Below are positions 6,765-11,460 of a stretch of DNA of 11,460 bases, in pieces. Position 1 is the stretch's first letter. The number at the start of each line of letters is the position of its first letter. The notes beneath the pieces are model-generated. The model did no database searches. It was not told the origin of the DNA and worked only from the letters and a program-made list of their open reading frames with translations. The DNA lies in assembly GCA_018302725.1 (NCBI GenBank), contig JAGVZJ010000016.1, forward strand, positions 1 through 11,460, written 5' to 3'. Both the position numbers and the translations under genes were made by a program. Origin of the DNA: Candidatus Woesearchaeota archaeon. GTDB lineage: Archaea; Nanobdellota; Nanobdellia; SCGC-AAA011-G17; GW2011-AR20.

Positions 6765-6772
6765 TTATAAAA
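6765..6772 (-). promoter_or_regulatory. TATA box of ssb
   Basis: The minus strand reads TTTTATAA. It directly touches the in-frame ATG at 6764 and lies 28 bp (centre to first base) before the ATG at 6740. Transcription should start near 6740-6744, so the upstream ATG cannot be in the message. It decides the ssb start. Confidence 0.6.
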
Positions 6773-6773
6773 G

Positions 6774-6792
6774 TTTTTGTTAAAAACAAAAA
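6774..6792. repeat. Short inverted repeat between divergent ssb and orphan promoters
   Basis: TTTTTGTT (6774-6781) and AACAAAAA (6785-6792) are perfect 8-bp inverted arms around a 3-bp spacer. The element sits immediately upstream of the ssb TATA box, in the BRE/operator zone. It could be a transcription-factor site. Low-complexity AT sequence makes chance a real alternative. Confidence 0.3.
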
Positions 6793-6830
6793 AATTTCTG
6801 AAATATTAATAAGTGGTAACAAACGTTATG

Positions 6831-6838
6831 CTTATAAC
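6831..6838 (+). promoter_or_regulatory. TATA box of the 144-aa orphan gene
   Basis: The bases read CTTATAAC, centred 27.5 bp before the ATG at 6862, consistent with a leaderless or nearly leaderless transcript. The divergent ssb promoter lies about 60 bp to the left. Confidence 0.5.
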
Positions 6839-6861
6839 TTTTTTTACTTCCAGCTTAAGCT

Positions 6862-7296
6862 ATGGACCAAAAAACATCATTAAACAAGCAGTACACCTGG
6901 GTTCCAAGGAGGGTTATGGAAGAGTTTCCTAACGTTTATGATGGGGGCAGGAGGTTGTGGTTTTATAGAATACACCAAGCAGAAGAGGGGGTATCATCAA
7001 TCTATATGTCTGTAATCGGCCACGGCGGGTTTAGAGCGGATTTTTGGGACGGGAAGACAAGCAGTTCTGTAGAGCTGCATTTTCCAGGAGAAGTAATGAT
7101 TACTATTGGTTCAGATGGTAAGATGTGGCTAGGGGATTATATGGGCCCAACAGGTAGGGATTTAACCCTCACTGCAATTAAAGAGTTGGGTCTAATCGCC
7201 ATTTTAGGAGATTTGAAAACTCTCCCTGAACAGTTCCATGAAAGGTTAAAACCAGTCCTAGACTTAGCATCTCAAGCTGAAGCGTGTTCAGCATAA
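6862..7296 (+). CDS. Hypothetical 144-aa soluble protein
   Basis: I do not recognise this protein. It has no signal peptide or membrane segment and is probably cytoplasmic. The first two-thirds look beta-rich and unusually aromatic and glycine-rich. Examples are WVPRRVMEEFP (13-23), GGRRLWFYRI (28-37), VIGHGGFRADFWDG (51-64), FPGEVMITIGSDGKMWLGDY (74-93). The remainder looks helical (DLTLTAIKELGLIAILGDL, then EQFHERLKPVLDLASQAEA). The pattern suggests a small alpha/beta domain with a C-terminal helical part. The first half is richer in G than the neighbours (runs such as GGGGGCAGGAGG), perhaps reflecting Gly/Trp/Arg content or a foreign origin. The start is backed by a TATA box at the standard distance. 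Its stop overlaps the convergent nuclease gene by 9 bp. Function unknown. Confidence 0.7.
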   Translation: MDQKTSLNKQYTWVPRRVMEEFPNVYDGGRRLWFYRIHQAEEGVSSIYMSVIGHGGFRADFWDGKTSSSVELHFPGEVMITIGSDGKMWLGDYMGPTGRDLTLTAIKELGLIAILGDLKTLPEQFHERLKPVLDLASQAEACSA

Positions 7297-7932
7297 TTTA
7301 GACAATCTGTATCCATCTGGAATTTCATTGAAACAATCAACTTCATTAAATCTCATTCTGCTTACCTTGCTGCAGGAACAATCATGGTAAACTTTGGAAT
7401 TTTTACTGGCAACATAGTTAGTTCCTTCCTCGCATCCAAGAACAACGCAGGCATTCCTCTTCTCTATCCCCCATATTCCAACTCCCTTGTCTATTGCTTC
7501 TCTTTCAATCAATGCAAGTTTCTCAGAAAATTTTGTATTAGGCTCAATACTTAGTGTTTTGGCATATCCATGCTCAACCATATAAGCATTAACGAACATA
7601 CCATCAACATATGCATATCTTAGATCCCTATCGTATTTGTCTTTATCCTGCACATCTTTAACAAGCAAAACAGTCCTGTTAAGAACAAGTTTCTTCATTT
7701 CATCCTTTGCTTCTTGATAATAATCTTCATTTATTTCTGGGGTGTTTATTCCCAGCAGTCTTATCCTGACCCCGTCCGCTGTTTCAACAGTATCACCATC
7801 TATCACCTCACTAATCAAGGTCTCTTCAGCTTCTAAAACAGCCTTCCCACTCAAACTATTTGAACATCCAGATAACAGAACTAAGGATATTACAAAGCTA
7901 ATGATTACGTACCCATTCCATCTCATCTTCAT
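7288..7932 (-). CDS. Lipoprotein thermonuclease (SNase family) with Cys/His C-terminal domain
   Basis: A 214-residue secreted nuclease of the staphylococcal nuclease family, which cuts DNA or RNA using Ca2+. The N-terminus is a lipoprotein signal: basic MKMRW, a hydrophobic stretch (8-20) and lipobox LLSGC with Cys23. The SNase domain spans about 37-157. VIDGDTV (43-49) gives the calcium-binding aspartates D45/D47; RIRLLGINTPE (56-66) gives R58 and E66; DKYDRDLRYAYVDG (98-111) gives R102. These match Arg35, Glu43 and Arg87 of the Staphylococcus enzyme; its Asp40 is Asn63 here. VNAYMVEHGYAK (114-125) is also typical. The C-terminus (172-214) is a separate domain with VASKNSKVYHDCSC and further Cys at 200 and 214, resembling the Ada-like zinc motif appended to some bacterial SNases. 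It overlaps the end of rfcL by 35 bp as the last gene of the clamp-loader operon. The ATGs at 7932 and 7926 are both possible starts. Confidence 0.85.
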   Translation of the reverse strand: MKMRWNGYVIISFVISLVLLSGCSNSLSGKAVLEAEETLISEVIDGDTVETADGVRIRLLGINTPEINEDYYQEAKDEMKKLVLNRTVLLVKDVQDKDKYDRDLRYAYVDGMFVNAYMVEHGYAKTLSIEPNTKFSEKLALIEREAIDKGVGIWGIEKRNACVVLGCEEGTNYVASKNSKVYHDCSCSKVSRMRFNEVDCFNEIPDGYRLSKLC

Positions 7933-9055
7933 TTAATCCAATTGTCTTAACAAAATCTTCATTTTTCAAGAAAGACCCATAAAAATAAAAGTCTTTCATT
8001 ATCCTTCTTGTAGAAAGATGTGCGTACTTTGCTATTTTGTTTGATATTGATTTCTTCTTAGAATTCTTATTATTCCATATCCACATTTTAAGTATCCTCG
8101 AGTTTCTGGAGTAATTAATATGCCCATTTTTCTTTTCTTCTTTTGATAACCCCACACCAGCAGACATGAATACCCTTCTATAAACTAAAAATCGGTAATA
8201 CTGTCTTTTGGTTATCCTCCCCCTATAAACATCAGACTTGCTCAAATAATCAAAGCAATTTGACAAATCCCTCCCAGAATATTCTTTAGGGGTATTTTCC
8301 TCCAGCCACAGGCCTATCTCATCCATATCTTCATGCAGAGAGTCAAAGACGCTAAATAAATCATTAGGATTCTTGCTCTTAAACAGAACTCTTAATACAT
8401 TTGAGATTTCATTTGTTATGTCTCTTGAAACAAAATCAATATTGTTAAAATTACCATACCTAAACAGCTCTAAATCTATTAATGCGGCTCTCGCATCTCC
8501 GTTGCTTCTTATTGCTAAGCTTTTCAATAGTGAATCCTGTATCCCTAACCCTTCTTTTTCAGAAATATCCTTTAATATGGAAAAAATTGTTGTATAGCCC
8601 AGGGTCTCAAAATTAATCACCTTGCACAGTTTTTTAACTGCGGAGAAATTTTTATTCCAAGCATCATTTGCTGTTAATATAATAGGAAAACCGCTTTTCT
8701 TTATTACATCAATTATGGCGTTAACGCCACCCCTGTCGTATCTTCCCGTTAAACCGTCAATCTCTTCAATCAAGACAATTTTTCCTTTCTGAAATAAGCT
8801 CATTTGACTAGAAGCATTTCCTAAAAATCTCTGAATCTCTTCTTTATTCCTTACATCTGAAGAGTTGCTTTCAACCACTTCATAGTTCATTTCATTCGCA
8901 AGTGCGTATACGCTTGATGTTTTGCCAACACCAGTCTTGCCGACCAAGATCGCTGGGGTTCGGCTATTCACGCATTTTCTTAATTCATTTAATGCATAAC
9001 TCTGGCCAAATATTTCTCCTGAATTCTTAGGCCTGTACTTATCTAGAAGCAACAT
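7898..9055 (-). CDS. rfcL: Replication factor C large subunit
   Basis: The large subunit of the archaeal clamp loader, which with four RfcS subunits opens PCNA and places it on primed DNA using ATP. The RFC-box DKYRPK and FGQ are at 5-10 and 16-18, Walker A is GKTGVGKTS (39-47), and Walker B is IVLIEEIDG (93-101), with Glu in place of the usual first Asp of the DE pair. Next come sensor 1 ILTAND (126-131) and sensor 2 RSNGDARAALIDLE (183-196). The remainder is the helical collar region, including DVYRGRITKRQYYRF (275-289). At 385 residues it is somewhat short, and the C-terminus (ending EMEWVRNH) shows no PCNA-interacting QxxLxxFF-type box, which characterised RfcL proteins carry. It overlaps the upstream HExxH gene by 17 bp and the downstream nuclease gene by 35 bp, with no clear SD sequence. 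Confidence 0.93.
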   Translation of the reverse strand: MLLLDKYRPKNSGEIFGQSYALNELRKCVNSRTPAILVGKTGVGKTSSVYALANEMNYEVVESNSSDVRNKEEIQRFLGNASSQMSLFQKGKIVLIEEIDGLTGRYDRGGVNAIIDVIKKSGFPIILTANDAWNKNFSAVKKLCKVINFETLGYTTIFSILKDISEKEGLGIQDSLLKSLAIRSNGDARAALIDLELFRYGNFNNIDFVSRDITNEISNVLRVLFKSKNPNDLFSVFDSLHEDMDEIGLWLEENTPKEYSGRDLSNCFDYLSKSDVYRGRITKRQYYRFLVYRRVFMSAGVGLSKEEKKNGHINYSRNSRILKMWIWNNKNSKKKSISNKIAKYAHLSTRRIMKDFYFYGSFLKNEDFVKTIGLNEDEMEWVRNH

Positions 9056-9602
9056 TTTCTTTTAAGAAGGATACAATTCCTTTATTTGTTCTTTCAAAAT
9101 TACTATACATTTTATCTACATCTTCCCAGACATAATCAAGATCTTCAATCCTTTTCTGTTTTTTATAGCTCTTGTTTAGTTTTTCCAGTACTTTTCTTTC
9201 TATCAATAATACAGGGAAATGAATTCTATAGTTCGAATCTCTGTCAATTAGATTCACCAAAGGAGCAACTTTCTTAAAATTCTGAACAAGCAGTATATGC
9301 ACAAGTTCATGTACAAAAATTGTAAATAGTCTGTCGAAGTCCTTTTCAATTTTGATTGTGAAGGGATGTGAAAGAGACTCGTAAAACATTGAGTTTACAA
9401 CAAAGCATTCAACATCCCTTTTAAATTTTAATTTAGAAACATTTTCTATTTCTTTTATGATCCTTGCTCCTTTTTTGTCCCAAAACTTTCTTACCGAGTT
9501 TATATATATTCTTGAATCTTTCTCAGTTTTTTCATCAAAACTACCCATCATTTCCCCAAGCATCATATCATACACTAGTGAATATTCAAAATTTATCTTC
9601 AT
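9039..9602 (-). CDS. Small HExxH (zincin-like) putative metalloprotease in the RFC operon
   Basis: A 187-residue protein of no family I can name. It carries HELVH (98-102) inside a hydrophobic helix (LFTIFVHELVHILLVQNF, about 92-109), the usual setting of a zincin active site: H98 and H102 would bind zinc and E99 would be catalytic. A third ligand could be H128 or E135 in HFPVLLIERKVL (128-139), at a distance common in gluzincins. There is no signal peptide, and the rest is charged and helical, so it is probably cytoplasmic. The ATG at 9602 overlaps the rfcS stop as ATGA and its own stop overlaps rfcL by 17 bp. Co-translation with the clamp loader is therefore likely. A SprT-like role in removing proteins from DNA is an attractive inference from position only; no SprT signature beyond HExxH is visible. 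Confidence 0.75.
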   Translation of the reverse strand: MKINFEYSLVYDMMLGEMMGSFDEKTEKDSRIYINSVRKFWDKKGARIIKEIENVSKLKFKRDVECFVVNSMFYESLSHPFTIKIEKDFDRLFTIFVHELVHILLVQNFKKVAPLVNLIDRDSNYRIHFPVLLIERKVLEKLNKSYKKQKRIEDLDYVWEDVDKMYSNFERTNKGIVSFLKENVASR

Positions 9603-10546
9603 TTTTTACAAAAGCTTGCAATCAAGGCCTCCAACTGTAAAAATTCATCACTTCCCTCAACCATTCTGAACTCAATCTCCCCGCATCTTTCAGTCATTTC
9701 CAGTTTCTTTTTGTCCTCTACATTTAATGCCCATATTTCTTTCTGAATCTGCTTTATGACATCAAGCCCGTTCAATCCATCTCTTAGCATTAAATGTAGC
9801 AGTAAATCTTTTGCCTTAATAAATTCTCCCTTTACAGATAAAGCCAGCACCTCTTTTATTTCTTTTGGATCAGCATAGCTTGCTATCTTGTAAACCAGGT
9901 CCTCAGTTATGTTTTTTTCGACAGAAGCGCAGCTTTGTAGAATATTTTCAACTCTTCTCGCATCTCCATTTGAAAGATTAAACAAAGCAGTTATTGTATT
10001 GTCATTAATCTTCAACCCTTCACTTTTTGCTATCATCTCAACAATTTTCCGGATGTCATTTTCTCTTAATGATCTAAACCTAAAAATACTGCACCTGCTT
10101 TGTATCGGATCAATTATCTTGCTGGAATAATTGCAGCTCAAGCAAAATCTGCAGGTCTTAGAGTAGTTCTCCATAGTTCTTCTCAATGCCTGCTGCGCAT
10201 CTCTTGTCAATGAGTCACATTCATCTAGGTAAATTATCTTAAAAGGAACATCCCCTATGGATTTAGTTCTTGCAAAATCTTTTATTGTATTCCTTACAAC
10301 ATCAATTCCCCTGTCATTTGACGCATTTAACTCAAGAAAATTTTCTCTCCAATGCTCTCCAAACAGTTTCTTTGCAATAATTAAAATTAGGCTTGTTTTC
10401 CCCACTCCTGCAGGGCCAGTAAACAATAAATGAGGTATATTCTTATTCTCAACAAAAGATTTTATCCTTCTGACTATCTCATCCTGACCCCTCAATTCTT
10501 CAAAATCCTTGGGTCGATATTCCTCTATCCAGATAGGACTCTCCAT
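9599..10546 (-). CDS. rfcS: Replication factor C small subunit
   Basis: The small AAA+ subunit of the archaeal clamp loader, present in several copies per complex with RfcL. Numbering from the chosen ATG, the RFC boxes are WIEEYRPKDFEEL (6-18) and GQDE (20-23), and Walker A is FTGPAGVGKTS (42-52). Next come ELNASNDRGIDVVR (72-85), Walker B IIYLDECD (104-111, Cys where DEAD is usual), sensor 1 LSCNYSSKI (136-144), the SRC arginine-finger motif at 150-152, and sensor 2 LSNGDARRVENIL (191-203). The collar fills the remainder, for 315 residues, a normal family length. The frame can be extended to a GTG at 10561, but the TATA box at 10569-10576 lies 26 bp from the ATG at 10546 and only about 11 bp from the GTG, so the ATG is preferred. 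It is the first gene of a four-gene operon. Confidence 0.95.
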   Translation of the reverse strand: MESPIWIEEYRPKDFEELRGQDEIVRRIKSFVENKNIPHLLFTGPAGVGKTSLILIIAKKLFGEHWRENFLELNASNDRGIDVVRNTIKDFARTKSIGDVPFKIIYLDECDSLTRDAQQALRRTMENYSKTCRFCLSCNYSSKIIDPIQSRCSIFRFRSLRENDIRKIVEMIAKSEGLKINDNTITALFNLSNGDARRVENILQSCASVEKNITEDLVYKIASYADPKEIKEVLALSVKGEFIKAKDLLLHLMLRDGLNGLDVIKQIQKEIWALNVEDKKKLEMTERCGEIEFRMVEGSDEFLQLEALIASFCKK

Positions 10547-10568
10547 ATTTTTACATTTCACAACAAAC

Positions 10569-10576
10569 TTTATATG
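10569..10576 (-). promoter_or_regulatory. TATA box of the rfcS operon
   Basis: The minus strand reads CATATAAA, centred 26.5 bp before the ATG at 10546. It drives the operon rfcS, HExxH protein, rfcL, nuclease. The spacing rules out the GTG at 10561 as the main start because it would lie upstream of the predicted transcription start. Confidence 0.55.
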
Positions 10577-10642
10577 TATTTAGATAGTAAAATTATACCA
10601 ATCTTGAAAAGTAATTATTAAAGAGTGGTTAAAATAGAAACC

Positions 10643-10650
10643 TTTATAAA
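10643..10650 (+). promoter_or_regulatory. TATA box of the 220-aa orphan gene
   Basis: The bases read TTTATAAA, centred 25.5 bp before the ATG at 10672, a near-ideal archaeal TATA box. The purine-rich AAAATAGAAA just upstream is a plausible BRE. The spacing implies a leaderless mRNA. Confidence 0.6.
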
Positions 10651-10671
10651 TCTTTAAATCTCCAAAAACAC

Positions 10672-11334
10672 ATGGCAAGTCAAGTCCAATTATATCAAAT
10701 ACCAGAAAAATTAGAAGTAGCAAGAGTCTTAGCAGGTTCAAATCCCTTTATGCTTGTTCACTTATTAAATCAAGGTTTAGTTCCTGGAGAAAGACTGGCA
10801 GAGAGGCCAGACTTGGAAAAGGCAGTAGCATATGATCCTCAATTTGTAGCAGGAAACTTGGTCGATTTCGGCATTGCATTAAAAACTCCTGGAGATTCTT
10901 ACAGGAAAAATGATCTTTTAGCAGGAACATTAGCAGAGCAATTAAAGCAAAGAGGAATTTCACTTGGTTCAGGAAAGTTAATCCCTTATAATGCATTAAG
11001 AAACAGGCAACACGATGAAAGTGCCTATGGTCTAGTCCTAGACTTGAATGAAACTGCTGAAGCAGCCCATATAAGAGACTTATCTGAATTTAGATGGGAC
11101 TACACAATAGGCGAAGGTATGGCCAGAGCTTATCTTTACGGGGATCGTGTCTGGTACTACGACGATGTGGGTCTTGATATTTCCGGCAGCAGTGCTCGGG
11201 TAGTTGTTGTAAGTGGCGAAGCCACTGAAAAAAATTTTGACGAACTTTCAGCTAATCTAGAAGCACAAAGAAAAAAGTTAGAAACAAGACTAGACCAAGT
11301 AAGAAGAGCACAAGCTATCTTAAGAGGAGAATAA
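10672..11334 (+). CDS. Hypothetical 220-aa protein with C-terminal coiled coil
   Basis: I do not recognise this protein. It has no signal peptide or membrane segment. The N-terminal half (1-110) looks helical, with FMLVHLLNQGLVPGERLAER (26-45) and DLLAGTLAEQLKQRGISLGSG (81-101). The middle (about 118-180) looks beta-rich with aromatic clusters: YGLVLDLNETAEA, then RAYLYGDRVWYYDDVGLDIS (about 152-171) and ARVVVVSGEA. The end (about 184-218) is a clear heptad coiled coil (LSANLEAQRKKLETRLDQVR). About 11130-11225 is visibly richer in G and C than the rest of the gene, as if this part had a separate history. The start is fixed by a strong TATA box. It is monocistronic and divergent from the RFC operon; a candidate RNA gene follows. 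Function unknown; a coiled-coil oligomer is inference. Confidence 0.75.
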   Translation: MASQVQLYQIPEKLEVARVLAGSNPFMLVHLLNQGLVPGERLAERPDLEKAVAYDPQFVAGNLVDFGIALKTPGDSYRKNDLLAGTLAEQLKQRGISLGSGKLIPYNALRNRQHDESAYGLVLDLNETAEAAHIRDLSEFRWDYTIGEGMARAYLYGDRVWYYDDVGLDISGSSARVVVVSGEATEKNFDELSANLEAQRKKLETRLDQVRRAQAILRGE

Positions 11335-11342
11335 TTTTTAAA
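11335..11342 (+). promoter_or_regulatory. Candidate TATA box for the right-edge RNA (or T-run terminator)
   Basis: TTTTTAAA begins immediately after the stop of the 220-aa gene. It is centred 26.5 bp before 11365, the first base of a stable hairpin. Together with the following CTTTTAATTCTT it could instead be the U-tract terminator of the preceding gene, or serve as both. Confidence 0.35.
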
Positions 11343-11364
11343 CTTTTAATTCTTAATAAAAATT

Positions 11365-11460
11365 CCTGACCGAAAGGTTGGGCTACAAGCCTGTTGATAG
11401 TGCTTTAAAAATAAAGCCATAAAATTCAACTGCAACATTTAGTAAGAAATGAAAAATGAA
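11365..11460 (+). ncRNA. Candidate structured non-coding RNA, 3' end outside the window
   Basis: No convincing coding frame is seen in this stretch. CCTGACC (11365-11371) pairs with GGTTGGG (11376-11382) as seven base pairs, two of them G-U, closed by a GAAA (GNRA-type) tetraloop. GGCT (11381-11384) can pair with AGCC (11388-11391), competing for two bases with the first stem. Further on, GTTGA (from 11393) pairs with TCAAC (ending 11430), enclosing an internal loop and a six-pair hairpin GCTTTA-AAAA-TAAAGC (11403-11418). A TATA-like element at the standard distance upstream would start transcription at the first base of the first stem. It could be an H/ACA-like guide, a longer structural RNA cut by the window edge, or a 5' leader of the next gene. 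I cannot assign a family. Confidence 0.35.

Noticed and set aside
10748..10996. An 82-codon minus-strand frame
   Set aside because: It is antisense to the 220-aa gene, which has a proper TATA box and coiled-coil pattern.
11365..11460. tRNA, C/D box RNA or RNase P RNA as the identity of the right-edge structure
   Set aside because: There is no tRNA cloverleaf or T-loop. CTGA at 11366 lacks a matching box C (RTGATGA). The conserved RNase P RNA blocks are not seen. Only the generic structured-RNA call was kept.
1..11460. Mobile elements, CRISPR arrays, integrase sites or toxin-antitoxin pairs
   Set aside because: I saw no transposase or integrase motifs, no regularly spaced repeats and no terminal inverted repeats. 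Intergenic gaps are all shorter than about 125 bp.

Overview
The window is a compact, AT-rich stretch of an archaeal chromosome. The archaeal origin rests on a clamp loader made of RfcS plus RfcL, a crenarchaeal-style single-OB-fold SSB, an archaeal Trm5-type tRNA methyltransferase, a HerA-like ATPase, and TATA boxes about 25 bp in front of genes. Small genes, many overlaps, a bacterial-type MetK and several unrecognised membrane or orphan proteins suggest a reduced DPANN lineage (Pacearchaeota/Woesearchaeota-like). That placement is inference.

Layout from left to right. 1-1531 (minus): an unrecognised pair, a six-TM membrane protein followed by a coiled-coil protein that runs off the left edge. 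1580-2392 (plus): a Trm5-like tRNA methyltransferase. 2380-4229 (minus): herA-like ATPase then an RlmE/FtsJ rRNA methyltransferase, joined by an ATGA overlap. 4314-5162 (plus): HtpX membrane protease. 5177-6740 (minus): ssb then metK. 6862-7296 (plus): a 144-aa orphan. 7288-10546 (minus): a four-gene overlapping operon of rfcS, a small HExxH protein, rfcL and a lipoprotein thermonuclease. 10672-11334 (plus): a 220-aa orphan. 11365 onward (plus): a candidate structured RNA that runs off the right edge.

The recognised genes fall into three themes. Methylation: MetK makes SAM, which Trm5 and RlmE consume. DNA replication and repair: RfcS, RfcL, SSB, the HerA-like ATPase and possibly the secreted nuclease. 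Envelope quality control: HtpX and perhaps the left-edge membrane protein. No mobile element, CRISPR array, tRNA or conventional rRNA gene is visible.

The strongest pattern not captured by gene calls is promoter geometry. Almost every transcription unit has an AT-rich TATA element centred 24-29 bp before the start codon, so mRNAs should be leaderless or nearly so. At 1552-1559 one TATA element lies exactly midway between two divergent start codons. The same spacing rule selects later start codons for ssb and rfcS than the longest reading frames give. It also predicts a transcript starting at the first base of a GNRA-capped hairpin at 11365.
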